Source of the DNA: Megascapheus bottae
Taxonomy: Eukaryota > Chordata > Mammalia > Rodentia > Geomyidae
Direction of reading: 5' to 3'
DNA: 64,000 nt
Assembly (NCBI GenBank): GCA_024803745.1
Contig: JANJXV010000024.1
Coordinates: 11,919,427-11,983,426, forward strand
This document shows, piece by piece, positions 10,462-21,664 of the stretch (its first letter is position 1; every line of letters begins with the position of its first letter). Position numbers and translations under genes: made by a program. The notes under the pieces are model-generated. The model was not told the origin of the DNA and did no database searches. It worked only from the letters and a program-made list of their open reading frames with translations.

Positions 10462-12187
10462 ATGCGCTGGGGACTCCTGTGCCAGCTCCTGTGGCTTTGG
10501 TATTATCTGTGCTATGTTCAAGCTGTGCCTGTCCAGAAAGTCCAGGAGGATGCCAAAACCCTTATCAAGACCATTATCATCAGGATCAATGATATTTCAC
10601 ACATGGTAGGGTGGGGCGGCGGTGGGAGGAGAGGGTGGTGAAGGACAAAGTAGAACTATGCACCAGACCACACTGATTCCTTATGATGGTTCCTTAATTC
10701 AAGAAATATTTAATGGGCATCTTCTGAGGGCCAGGCAATTTAGAACCTGAGGAAGATTTTGAAGTATAAGGCTGCCAGTCTTTCTGGTTGTTTCTTCTAT
10801 GAAACCACTGTAAAAACACTTAACTTTGCCATATACTTCAACTTAAAAAGAAACTATAGAGCTAGGAGATAGTGGCTCATACCTGTAATCCAAGCAATCC
10901 AGGAGGCTGAAATCTGAGAGTCTTGGCTTGAAGCCAGCTGAGACAAAAAAATTGGTGAGACTCTTATCTCCAAATAACTTGCAGAAAGCTGGAAGTGAGG
11001 ATATGGCTCAAATGGTAGAACAATAGCCTTAAGCAAAAAAAGCCAAATGTGAGTGTGAGTTAAAGCCTCAGAATGGGGGGGGGGGGAAGGAAGGAAGGAA
11101 GGAAGGAAGGAAGGAAGGGAGGGAGGGAGGGAGGGAGAGAAGTGGCAAGAAGGATATCATGAAGCCACAGAATGTTCTATCATGGGGAACCCCAGACCTC
11201 AAAAGTCAGCTGAGGTACGTGCTGTGGCAGGTAAAGGAGATCAGAAGCAGGCCAGAACTATAGACAGTCTTATGTATTTCACAGAAAAAAACCCTTAAGT
11301 CCTTAAAAGTAGTCACTCAACAAGGCTACATGTGGGATCCTGAGAATCTGACTTGTGTATTCTCAAGACCAAGAGTCAAGACCATTGGGGTGACGAGAGC
11401 CCCTCCTGGTAACTGGAGTCACAGAAGCAAAGAAGAGAAGTGGGGTACTCCCTAGAGGAGTGACCGTAACTCCCAAAGAGGGCAGAAAGCATGGAAGTGG
11501 GAGAAAGGAATCTGCTGTGCGTCCTAGAGACTTGACTAAATAAGAAGGGACCTGTGGCTGGTTCTTCATAAAGGCCATTTGGAGAAAGGAATGGCCAAGA
11601 AAGAGTAGTTGGAAGTGGAGGGTAGGATGGTTTGGGATAGGCGGGAGTCTAAAAAACAAGCGTGGTGATCACTTGAGCACAGAGAAGAAGAGGCTGCAAA
11701 AATAAGGAAAGGGGAAGGAGGGCAGCACAAAAACAACTTTCTGAACTCATGGCAATCACAAAGGACTTTGAAGAATGGTTTCTTTGCTTGCTTTCTAAGC
11801 ACTTTCTCTCTTTTTCCTCCTGCACACCAGTCTCTCTCCTCCAAACAGAAGATCACTGGTTTAGATTTCATTCCTGGCCTCTACCCTGCTCTGAGTTTGT
11901 CCAAGATGGACCAGACACTGGCGATCCACCAACAGATTCTCACTAGGCTGTATTCCCAAAACGCAGTACAAATATCGAATGACCTGGAAAACCTCCGGGC
12001 CCTTCTCCACCTGCTGGCCTCCTTCCAGAACTGCCCCCAGCCCCAGATGACTAACATGAAGATTCTGGAGAGTCTGAATGGTGTTGAGGAAGCCTTTCGC
12101 CACTCCACGGAGGTGGTGGCCCTGAGCCGGCTGCAGGGGTCTCTGCAGAGCATGCTGAAGCAGCTGGATCTCAACCCGGGGTGCTAA
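10462..12187 (+). CDS. LEP: Leptin precursor (spliced, two coding exons)
   Basis: Leptin is the secreted adipocyte hormone that signals energy stores through the LEPR/JAK2-STAT3 pathway. The coding sequence joins 10462-10605 and 11831-12187: 48 codons, then 118 codons plus TAA. The ATG sits in a good context (A at -3), and exon 2 begins at 10434 after ttttCAG. Residues 1-21 form a signal peptide (MRWGLLC... to VQA), leaving a 145-residue mature four-helix cytokine. The AB-loop GLDFIPG, the [10 protein letters not shown] helix, [15 protein letters not shown] and both disulfide cysteines (preprotein 116 and the terminal 166) are all visible. The protein is collinear with human leptin except for one missing Gln at the exon junction. 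Substitutions include Ala at mature position 85 (Asp in human and mouse) and a divergent segment after the first Cys. The frame is intact, so the gene looks functional. Confidence 0.97.
10861..11075 (+). repeat. 7SL-like/Geo SINE in LEP intron 2
   Basis: The head is 'gtggctcatacctgtaatccaagcaatcc' and the right half is 'atatggctcaaatggtagaacaatagcc'. It ends in a G-run and then a GGAA tract. Confidence 0.85.
11076..11140 (+). repeat. (G)n / (GGAA)n / (GGGA)n tract
   Basis: A G11 run is followed by about 8 GGAA units and then GGGA units. All are purine on the plus strand. Confidence 0.95.
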
Positions 12188-13854
12188 GGCCTTGAGGGCC
12201 ATCCTTCCTTCCAAGGGCCACATGGAGGGAAGAAACTGGCTTCCATCTGTCTCCAGGAAGTAAGAGCTTATTTGGGACTATGTTCATTTCCGTCACTCCT
12301 CTAAGCCACCCTTAAGACTCCATGTTGCTTAAAACCAAAGCTCTATACACAATTCCACACTCACCTTGAAGGGTCCCACCTAGCTCAGAGCAGATTATAC
12401 CTAGAATGTCATCAAATTCTTCAGCCACTGACAAGAGTCATCCTATCCCCTTTCTGTTCCATCTCTCTGTGCATGCTTCACTGTGACCAGGGTGATTTCA
12501 AAGGGCCATTTGGCCCTTCAGCGCTTTGGATAGTTTCAAAATTCTGTCTGAGTTCAAGGGAGCTCCAGGAAGGCTATATCCACCCACAGTGGAAACTCCC
12601 AAGAAACACAGCATTTATTTATCATGCATTTTACTCTAGATGGCTTTGAAGTAAAGCACCAGCTTTTTCCAGGCTTTGAGGTTAGCCAGGGCTGGGGTGA
12701 ACCCTTTTGAAGGGTGCTATTTCCAATTCCATTGATGGGTCTGGCTGAAATAAATAAACCCACTTTGAGTGGCTGGAGTTAGGGCTGGAATTGACTGAGC
12801 TAATGCCATCCAAAGCAGCTCTCATAGTTCTCCAGTATCTGATGTGACTGACTTTAGATTATAGTGTTTGCAGTGCTATTGCCCTGAGTGGATCTCCAAG
12901 GGTTAGGATATTTTTGAAGGGAAGACAAATTTTGTCAAGTGTAATGTGTAGCTGTATCCAACCTGGGTGGGGGTGGGTGGTGGGGGGGTGAGGATCTAGA
13001 TTTTTTTTTCTGAATAACATTTGGGTGCTAGACTTTGGGGAAAGGACAAGGTCATTTTCTTATTATGAAAAGAACAAAGGAGGTGCTATGTTGCCAGGAA
13101 CTCATAGAAGGAGAGTACTGAATGTGAAAGCCTTTGCTAGGGTACTGCTGAAGTCAAGATGTGAGAGTTGCATACTCCAGTGATCCCCAGGGCAGGTGTC
13201 CCAGTGTGGCCCTCTGAGTAGTCCAGGGTGATCACTCACTGGGGACCCGGTCCCAATATGTAATCTACTTGTGAAATTGTGGTTCCCATCTGACTGGCTC
13301 ATCCAAGCAAAGCCATTGGCTACCCATTCTGTGGGGAGTTTTATTCCAGTAGAAAAGCATCAGTCCTTCACTGGATGGCTGTCGGCATGGCCCAGTACTG
13401 CCAGGTTAGTGCCTGGGCCACAGGCCCAGCTGCTAGGATTGCCCTTCTGTTGGAGGTCATGTTGAGGAGGATGGGTTTTTCTACCAGCTTACTGACTTGA
13501 TGTCACCATTGCTCTGTAAGTGGTGGTTCTGCCCAAGCAAACTTGAATCAAAGCAATATACTTTAAGACTGGGCACCGCTTTGTGCTCAACCCTAACTGG
13601 TGCTATGAGCTATAGAAGCTCACCAAATAACTATGGAAGTCAGGGATGCTGATTTTCACCAGAGTGCAAAGGCACAGTGCTGTCGTTAGTGGGTGAAAAA
13701 TGGCCTGAGATGAAAATGACAGGACCCAGGGGCCCACAAGTAACTCTGCTTGCACTCTGTAGCATTTGCATACTTTTCAGGGCACATTAGCATCTATTGC
13801 TATGTAGCATATCCTGTGGATGCAGGATCACTACATCTGTAAAAATAAGAAATC

Positions 13855-14170
13855 ACAGACTGAGCATCCATACTCAAAATCTTGGGGCCAAGGAGTTTTA
13901 GATTTGAGAACTTTTAGGGATTTTTAGATTATTTTCCTAGTCATGATGAGATTATTTGAAGGATAGAAGTATAAACATAAAATTATTTTACATTTTATAT
14001 ATGCCTTATACACACTTTGAAGATTATTTTATATGATATTTGAAAATAATTCAGTGCATGAAACAAGGTTTAATGGGGTGAAATTTTCCACACAGGTCAT
14101 CATGCACGGTTTGCCATCATTCAAAAGTTTTGGGGTTTTGAGGAAGTGCAAATCTCATTTTTTTAATGAG
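13855..14170. repeat. Possible ancient DNA-transposon remnant in LEP 3'UTR
   Basis: The segment opens 'gactgagcatccatactcaaaatcttggggcc' and later reads 'ttttggggttttgaggaagtg'. This loosely recalls ancient mammalian DNA-transposon fossils with AAAATC/AAACTTTT-rich ends. The resemblance is weak and no terminal inverted repeat is certain. Confidence 0.25.
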
Positions 14171-14654
14171 GAATGCATATCCTGTACCTAAGACCATAAC
14201 AACCCCCCAGAATGTTCTTCCAGCCAGGCACTGCTCTCTAGTGATAGGCCGGTTCAGGAGAGGTCACAAGGACTAATTGGAAGAGAAGAGTTAGGGAACG
14301 GATTTTAAAGGGAGTAAGGGGTGTGGACTTCCTGTAAAGAGGAGACTTTAATGAAAGCTTGATATATGGAAAGATAGCAAGTGACAGTGAAAGGCAGAGA
14401 AAGAGGAGAAGGATGAGAAATGACATATTTAAGAGGCTTTGCTGACCACAAAAGTTGGCTATTAAAATCTCAAGTTCTGGAGCAGTGAAGCATGGTGGGC
14501 AGAGTCAGGCAGCTCTGAGAACTGGGCAGATCATCTCGCACATCAGGCTGAGATGTCTTGAGCCTTTTGCTTGTAAGATCTGGAACATAGCTCATTCCCA
14601 AAGTATGAAACTTCTCACAGGAACATGCTTATCCTTTCTTTTTGTAAAAGTAAC

Positions 14655-14679
14655 AATAAACATTTTTAAATCAAATAAA
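14655..14679 (+). terminator. LEP: LEP polyadenylation signals
   Basis: Two AATAAA hexamers (14655-14660 and 14674-14679) are followed by a T/G-rich segment from about 14681. Cleavage is expected near 14695-14705. Confidence 0.75.
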
Positions 14680-15011
14680 TTAACTTTGACTCCTGGTCTT
14701 TCTCTTCGGTTGCCTGTTATGAAGGGGCTTCAGGAAAGTTGTTTGTGTATGACAGAGCAAGGCCTGGCTGGCATCTAGCCAATCACTGGGGTCAGCTCCA
14801 CCCGAGCTTGGCCACAGCCAGCCGCCACTTATTCAGGCAAAAGGATTATGCCAAGGTCCAGGGCTGACAAACAAGCATCTTCTGCCCCAGGGATAGCAAG
14901 GTTATGCAAATCAACCTCACAAAACAGCAGATTGTTCCCCACAACAACAAAAGAAATGACAAGTACAAGACAACAAAAACCCCAGTAAACAATCAAATAG
15001 AAATCTTGCAA

Positions 15012-15247
15012 GAGCCCAGTGCCAGGGACCCGTAATCCTATCTACACAGGAAGCTGAAATTTGAGGATTGTGGTTCAAAAGCTAATCTGTGCAGGAAAGT
15101 CTGTGATACTTTTATCTCCAATTAATCATCAAAAAGCTGGAAGTTAGCTATGGCGGAAGTGGTAGAGAGTGCTAGTCTTGAGCAAAAAATAAAAGGCTCA
15201 AGGACAGCATCCAGGTCCTGTCAAGCCCCAGGAAACTCCTCCTCCAA
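15012..15247 (+). repeat. 7SL-like/Geo SINE
   Basis: The head 'cccgtaatcctatctacacaggaagctgaaatttgagg' and the Geo tail lead directly into a CA repeat. Confidence 0.85.
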
Positions 15248-15259
15248 CAGACACACACA

Positions 15260-15326
<67 letters not shown>
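15248..15326 (+). repeat. (CA)n microsatellite
   Basis: About 39 dinucleotides, with one T interruption near 15266. Confidence 0.98.
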
Positions 15327-15328
<2 letters not shown>

Positions 15329-15329
15329 C

Positions 15330-16575
15330 TTCCAGATTACAGACTTGACATGCAAATGGTAAAGGAGAGAAGGAAGACCCCAAGGTGTTGGGGACCTATT
15401 TTATAAAAAGTACTAATCCCTCATGACCTAATCACTCCAAAACCCCTATCTTTACCTCTGCCACCACTCTGGGGAGTCCAAATTTCAACAGGAGAATTTC
15501 AGGGTACCCAGTCCCTGTCCTTGTGTATGAGCTTGGGGAAAGGGAAGGAATCCCCAAGTTTCTGCATGAGAAGAGACCACAAAAATGGGCCATTGGATTT
15601 GGCTTTGGCAGCAACTTTAGTGGGTAGCTTGGCAGTTCAAAGAAGCAGCAACCTCTGTGCCAGGCAGAGCTCCTGAGCTACTAATGTCAGAAAGCCAAAG
15701 CAAAGCAACCTACATGAAAAAGAGAGACTGCATCCAGCTATGCTGATATGAAGTCCAGACCCCATTGTATCTCCATGTCTTTTCCCCTGTACCTCTCTCT
15801 TTCTCAGGCAACCCCTTTCTCCTGTGTGGTGGCAAATATGCCTCTGGAATCTCCAGGCTGTAAGTCCTTAATGCCTAGACTCACAGGAAAAGTATGTCTT
15901 TCTCAGTCTTCGGTGCCAGGGAACACTGTGAGGAGGGCGTATGTCACATGGTCACTTATCTTTCCTAGGCCAAGGACAGCCTAGAATAGAGGATCAACAC
16001 ACACATTGTCTTGACATTTATGACTCTGCTTAAGAAAACTTTGAGCCCCAGCACTCACTCCTGTGACTCCTGCTACAGTCAACCCATCATTCTGAGCCCT
16101 GTGCCAACTGGGAGACATAGGGAAAGGTGGAAAAGAATACCAGGACTCACACTCTCACCAACTGGTTCTTGGTATTCTACATTCAAGTTCTCTTCCACAC
16201 TCTCTTCCATCCTCAGCATTCTCCTAGTCTCCCCCTGCCACTCTCAGGCAGTAGCTCACATTTGTCCAACAGCTGGCAGAGTCTGAGCACAGCACTAGCC
16301 ATACTGAATCTCCAAAGGCAAGTCTTTACTTTTGCCTTTGCCAAATCTGGTGAGGGGAAAAATGCCACACATATCCAACAGAACCTTTCAGAATACCCCA
16401 CCCTAGAGGCTTTCTACTTAAGGGCATATAACCAAGAAAAGTAAACCCCATTTTCCAAAAGTAATTTATTCTAAGCTTTTAATATCAAGAACCAAGTCTA
16501 AGGTTGACAATATCCAAAAACAAATGTACTCAATTACCTGACTTGTTTAATTTTTTTTTTTAAAGAACCAAGTCT
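15330..16575. other. Non-repetitive intergenic DNA downstream of LEP
   Basis: No SINE or L1 signature is obvious and no open frame looks like a protein. Together with 16820-17625, which holds nothing recognisable, it is a plausible place for 3' LEP regulatory elements, but no specific site stands out by eye. Confidence 0.5.
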
Positions 16576-16815
16576 AAGCTGGGCACTGTGGCTCACGCCT
16601 ATAATCCTAGCTACTCAGGAAGCTAAGATCTGAGGATCAAGGTTCCAAAGCCAGCCTGGGCACAAAAGAATCTGAGACTCTTATCTCCAATTAACCTCTA
16701 GAAAATGGGAAGTGGGACTTGGCTCAAGGGTAGGGCAGTAGCCTGGAGCTTCTTGAAGAGGTCAGGGACAGCCCCCTGGCCGAGTTCAAGCCCCATGACC
16801 CACAAAAAAAAAAAT
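16576..16815 (+). repeat. 7SL-like/Geo SINE
   Basis: A clear full dimer with the head 'gctgggcactgtggctcacgcctataatcctagctactcagg'. The Geo half is a variant ('gacttggctcaagggtagggc'), like the copy at 63213. Confidence 0.92.
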
Positions 16816-17629
16816 CTAAAGGTCTTTGTACACTGTCATTCTTCATTCCCCAAGGCCTCTGCCCTGAGAACTCAATTTCTCAGGCTTGAGGTTGGTAGAA
16901 CCAAGGATGCCAAGAGAACTGAGTGCCTAGCCTTGGCCCTTGACTCAACCCTAGCACACCAGTTCCCAGTGGAGAATGTTTGACAATTAGGTCTCATTTG
17001 TCATCTGTATAATGAGACATGTCTTTTGAGCATTATATGATAGAGTGGTTCCGAAGCCATTAGCCCAAGGAATGGAATACAGAAAGCACTGAATTGAGTA
17101 CATCGTTGTCAGTACTATTAACAAGTCAGGGAAGGGATGGAGACCATCTGCATGGGGTTGAAGCCCAGGTTCCAGGCACCCACCCCAGGAACCAGATAAA
17201 CAAGGAACTTTTACCTTTTCCTGGCTTCTCCCCCCTACCCATTCCCCCTGGTCCTCACTTCTGCCTCCCAGGTTCACCTCCCAAATCAATCCCCTGTATC
17301 TGAATCCATGTCAGGCTCTGCTTTGGGAAGAGAAATGAGCGGAAAGTGGATACAGACATAAATGGGAAGCAAGGGCCCAGATTGGTACAGGGATTATGCA
17401 CCAAAGCTCAGAGAATGACCCATTCACCCTCCTGAAGAACAGGGCCTAAGAGAATAATAAACTCAGTTCTCAGGAAAAGGGTGTCCACTTCAGAGAAGTG
17501 CCCTTGACACAGGAAAGAGCAAGGAAAAGAAGAGGTAACTATGAAGACCACAGAGGTCCGGGGCTCATACCAGAGGAGGGATGGGGAGAATGAAAAGAGA
17601 AGAAAGACATCCATAGAAAGTCAAACACA

Positions 17630-17842
17630 GAAGGCACTGGTCTGGTAGCTCACATCTGTAATCCTAGCTACCCAGAAGGTTGAGATCAGAATCATGGTTT
17701 GAAGCCAGACTGGGCAGGAAAGACCATGAGAGTCTTACGTAACTGCCAAAAAGCCAAAAAGCTCAAGTGATAAGAGTTCCATTCTTGAATGAAGAAGCCA
17801 AGAAAGATCATGAGGCCTGAGTTCAAGTCCCAGTACTGAAAA
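17630..17842 (+). repeat. 7SL-like/Geo SINE
   Basis: The 7SL-like head is good. The Geo half is shortened, and the tail leads into a GGAA tract. Confidence 0.85.
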
Positions 17843-17849
17843 GAAGACT

Positions 17850-18034
17850 GGAAGGAAGGAAGGAAGGAGGGAAGGAAGGAAGAAAGGAAGGGAGGGAGGG
17901 AGGAAAGGGAGGGAGGGAGAGAGGGAAGGGAGGGAGGGAGAGAAGGGAGGAAGGAAGGAAGGAGGGAAGGAAGGAAGGAAGGAAGGAAGGAAGGAAGGAA
18001 GGAAGGAAGGAAGGAAGGAAGGAAGAAGGAATGC
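17850..18034 (+). repeat. (GGAA)n/(GGGA)n purine tract
   Basis: About 185 bases are purine on the plus strand, made of GGAA units mixed with GGGA and GAGG. It is seeded at the SINE tail and followed by three GGCA units. Confidence 0.97.
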
Positions 18035-18482
18035 AGGCAGGCAGGCACCACCTCTAGAGAGCTCATTGGGCAGTATCTAGTTGGTATAAGCACTCCATCC
18101 TAATTAAGCTCTGAGAAGAATCAAGGCTCTTGGATAACAAAGCACATTGTTCAGCATTTGAGCAAACTCTAGAAGTCTGAAAACAGGGCAGAGGTTTAAC
18201 TTCTTACTACAATTCTCACTTTTCATTTCCTTAACAAATCTCTTCATTTTGAGACCACAGACCCAAAGTTAAACCAACAAAAGGCAACAATGAGGGAAAT
18301 TTGAATGTGGATTCCATTTCTAACAATGAGAAATTACTGTTCCTCGGGGAAATTCAGTATCCAGTAAAAGGGCAACAGTAAAGATAATATGGGAACTCAA
18401 AAAGATAAACCGATCTTAAAGTATTGAAATACATTTTTAAAGTTTTTGCCATATATCTTTCTTGCCATTAAAATATTCTTGC

Positions 18483-18652
18483 GCTGGATGCCAGTGCTGG
18501 TAACTCATGCCCAGGCACGAAAGTCTGTGAGACTTTTATCTCCAGCTACCCACCAGAAAACCAGAAGGGGTGCTGTAGCTCAAAGTGATACAGCACTGAG
18601 CTCAAGGAGAGCACCCACACCCAGAATTCAAGCTCCACAACCAAAAATAAAA
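18483..18652 (+). repeat. 7SL-like/Geo SINE with internal deletion
   Basis: The head jumps from 'gtaactcatgcc' to 'caggcacgaaagtctgtgagac', losing about 70 bases of the left half. The Geo half is nearly complete. Confidence 0.8.
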
Positions 18653-18659
18653 GTTCTTG

Positions 18660-19605
18660 TATGTGATTCTGGATATGTAGTAATGGTAATTAAAGTTAAT
18701 ATTGGTCATTAGTCCAAGATTTGATGCTGCTTATGTGTGTGTGCATGTTTAATTTAAACACAAATTCAGAATTCTAGAGTTGTTTTAATCCTAAGATATG
18801 TCTGTTCTTTTTTTTGTTTGTGAAGATGCTCAATAAAATTATAGACACATTTGTATCCATAAAGAAAGAAATTACTGTTCTTTTATTAAGTTGGATGCTA
18901 GCATGGTGGTTAATGAGTTTTAAATGTTTCCTTATTCATTAGGGATACAAATTGAAATAGTTTCGGGTGAAATGGCATGATGTCTGAGGGTTTATCTTAA
19001 ATACTTTAGGGGAAAAAGATGAGTTTTAGATAAATGAAGATCAGCAAAATGTTGATAATTATTAAAGCTGAGTTATAGATACGTGGGAGTTCATTATCCT
19101 AGGCCCTCCTTCTGGGCAAAATTTTCCGAACAAGGATTTTTGGCAAAGCTCAAGGCAGTGCAGACCCTCTACCAACTGGGCATTCTGCGATCGTGAGCAG
19201 GAAGGAAGAAGCAGGGAGGAGAAGAAAAATGGGACTAGGATGCTGAGCTGAGTTGTATTTAACTTGGCATTTGATTTCTCTGCCTGGCAGATGTCCCAGG
19301 GCCTGGGGGTAGGGGGGGAGACAGCAGATTGTCGGGGTGGGTGTGAAATACTGAACCAAAACAGAGATTTAGCAAATCAAACAAGGAGAGAGTGGCAAGA
19401 GCCAAACTCAAGATGCTGAAGAGGTGAGGCCTGAATCTCCTAGGAAAAAGCCAGGGCTTTGAGCTCTTCAAGCCTTTAGTGTTCCATGAATGCCAGGTCT
19501 GCTTTGCACCTATCCTTCCATAGTAAGTTTACTGACTAGGAAGAAAAGCCATCAGGGCACATGGGAAGTAAAAAGGGATTCCTTGTCTTCTTAAGTCATT
19601 TTATT
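18660..19605. other. Non-repetitive intergenic DNA
   Basis: I see no gene and no recognisable repeat here. Confidence 0.4.
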
Positions 19606-19664
19606 TTAAATATATATGTATATATACATGTACATATAAATATATATATATATATATATATTTC
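19606..19664. repeat. AT-rich (TA)n with palindromic potential
   Basis: Alternating TATA and TACATG blocks end in an uninterrupted TA run. It is self-complementary over most of its length. Confidence 0.9.
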
Positions 19665-20140
19665 TTCAAGTAGTTGTACAAAAGAGGTACCAAATAACAA
19701 AGCAGTTTATGAATACTGTGTGTCTTGGTCAGTGTCCCCCTCCAACATTCTCACCCCCTTCAACCTTTACTATTTAAATTTTGTGGTATATAAGTGAGTA
19801 CTTCTCCCATTCCCTTGGCCTAACCATCCCCTACTGGATATGCTCATTTCCTAATGTGATTTTGTTGAGCTTTAACCTAGTCTTTCTAAAAGATTGACCT
19901 CTCCATAGAGTCTATTGTAATTCATTTGTAACCACTTGCACACCACCTACTGTTTACTTATAGATGCATAGGCACATTCTATCTACCACAGACGAGGGAA
20001 AGCATACAGCCTTTGTTTCTCTGGGTCTGGCTTACTTCACTTACTATGATTATTCCAAGTCTTTCCATTTCCTTACAAATGATACAGCATCATTCTTTCT
20101 AATAGATGAGTAAAATTCCATTGTGTATATATACCACATA
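19665..20140 (-). repeat. L1 ORF2/3' remnant (antisense)
   Basis: The plus-strand text 'ctctgggtctggcttacttcacttac' followed by 'aaaattccattgtgtatatataccac' is the reverse complement of a conserved L1 segment, matching the L1 copies at 33190-33240 and 49560-49600. Confidence 0.75.
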
Positions 20141-20149
20141 TGATGATAA

Positions 20150-20270
20150 AGGGAGAAAGGAAGGAGAGAAGAAATGAAGGAAGGGAGAGAGTGAAGATAA
20201 GGAAAGAAGAATGAAGGAAAGAAAGAAAAAAAGAAAGAAGGAAGGATGGATGGAAGGAAGGAAGGAAACT
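20150..20270 (+). repeat. Imperfect (GGAA)n/(GAAA)n purine tract
   Basis: The plus strand is almost wholly purine, with scattered T interruptions. It abuts the A-rich edge of the L1 remnant. Confidence 0.9.
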
Positions 20271-20274
20271 ATTC

Positions 20275-21460
20275 AAGGATGCGAGGACTGTCAGACACCA
20301 TTTTTCTTTTTGACGTAATTCCTGAGGAAATGCCAGCCCTCACAGCTTCAGCTTTGCTGTGCATGCAATGCCTGTGTTTCTCTGAAGGAGAGCTAGCAGG
20401 TGTAGCACAGGCACCCTACAGACTTGGGGGCGTCACAGGAGAGGAGGTCCCAGCACGCTCCTTAGATTTTGACCACATATCTGGAATAGGTCTGCACAGC
20501 ATAGTAATTATCTAGGGAAACATCCAGCAACCTCATGTCTCATGAACTTTCCCACCCTTAGTGAAGCATTTGCTATTCATCTCATTTATTGGATGATGAA
20601 ACAGAGGTTTTAGTGCCCCAAAAATCACATCTGAGGATTGGAATATGAGCCCTCTGGCTTGCCATGCTCTGGTGATAAGTAGATATAGCTAATATAGACA
20701 GAGAGATAAGGGTCGGATGGAGAGGGAGAGTAATGATAAAGATGACAGAGAGACAAGGTAGAGAAAGAGAGCTTCCTGGACCCACACCCTCCTATCTCTC
20801 ACACACACACACATCCACATTTCTAGCTGTCTTCTATCTGCCCACTTCTCTCATCAAAGGCACATACATCAAAAATAAAAAGCACACGCTGGCTATGTCA
20901 CTGCCCCAGTGTTGAGGTTTGGGAACACAACACATAATAAATGGCTGTCTGTACCATTGCCTCCAGGGTTCATCCCCAGATCTGCCTCTCTTTCCCATCA
21001 GGATCTCCCTGAGCTCCCTCCAGTTCTATACCACCATGACTGCTACCTCCTTGGACAAATGTTCCTACAATCACAGTCCTCTTTATCTCCTCCCTTTTAT
21101 ATTTTATATTCACTTCCATATTTGTTCATGAATATATCCTGACACCCCTTCCAATACACATGGGCCAAACAGGGGTTGTTGTTTTTTTTTTTTTTCTGCT
21201 GTTGTTGTTTTTTGGTTTTAGTCTGTTTTGTTTCCCTCTAGATCCTTACATCTAGGTCAGAACTTGGCACATAGTAGGTTCAAAACAAAGATGTGGTGGC
21301 TGAACTGGGATCCAACTTCAAGTGCTGAATTTCCACATACCCTTTGCTCTCAAGCTTGGGAACAAAAGCACGAAAGAAGACAGAATTGTTGGCAGTCTAT
21401 CCACTGATAATCACACACATGTTTGCCAAAGCCTTGTCACATGGACAAACATCCTTCATT
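20275..21460. other. Intergenic DNA without a gene
   Basis: The stretch looks non-repetitive except for a short CA run near 20801-20813 and T-rich patches near 21180-21230. Confidence 0.4.
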
Positions 21461-21462
21461 TC

Positions 21463-21662
21463 TTTTTCTTTTGCCAGTCCTAGGGCTTGAGCTCAGGGCC
21501 TGGGCACTGTCCTTGGACACTTTTTTCTCAAGGCTAGTGCTCTGCTACTTGAGCCACAGCACCACTTCCAGCTTTTTCTGTGTATGTGGTACAGAGGAAT
21601 TGAACCCAGGGCTTCATGCATGCTAGCAGTAGCATCTACTACTAGGCCACACTCCAGGCTCA
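21463..21662 (-). repeat. IDL-Geo SINE (antisense)
   Basis: On the minus strand both halves are complete, with the poly(A) side at the low-coordinate T/C-rich end. Confidence 0.92.
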
Positions 21663-21664
21663 TT

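Larger units (their letters stand above)
10606..11830 (+). other. LEP: LEP intron 2
   Basis: The donor is ATG|GTAGGG and the acceptor is cacacCAG|TCT. It is a phase-0 intron of 1225 bp and contains one SINE plus a GGAA/GGGA tract. The remainder (11145-11830) appears non-repetitive. The acceptor lacks the tandem CAGCAG seen in human and mouse. Confidence 0.93.
12188..14700 (+). other. LEP: LEP 3' untranslated region
   Basis: The region runs from the stop codon to just past paired AATAAA signals at 14655-14660 and 14674-14679. About 2.5 kb matches the long 3'UTR of mammalian LEP. An earlier candidate signal (overlapping AATAAA at 12749-12758) could give a short transcript. SINEs are absent, unlike nearly every other 2.5-kb stretch here, as expected of a transcribed exon. 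Confidence 0.8.

Noticed and set aside
11768..11830. Upstream extension of the LEP exon-3 frame
   Set aside because: It is intronic. The frame is open across the pyrimidine tract and acceptor by chance, and leptin homology begins exactly at 11831.
10462..12187. Loss of the two human leptin Trp residues (mature 100 and 138) as a sign of decay
   Set aside because: As I recall it, mouse leptin also has Gln at both places, so Trp is not required in rodents. Only the Lys at 138 is kept as a mild oddity.
17692..18093. Pro-Ser-Phe-Leu repeat frames over GGAA tracts (also 9500-9874)
   Set aside because: Direct translations of microsatellites and SINE tails.
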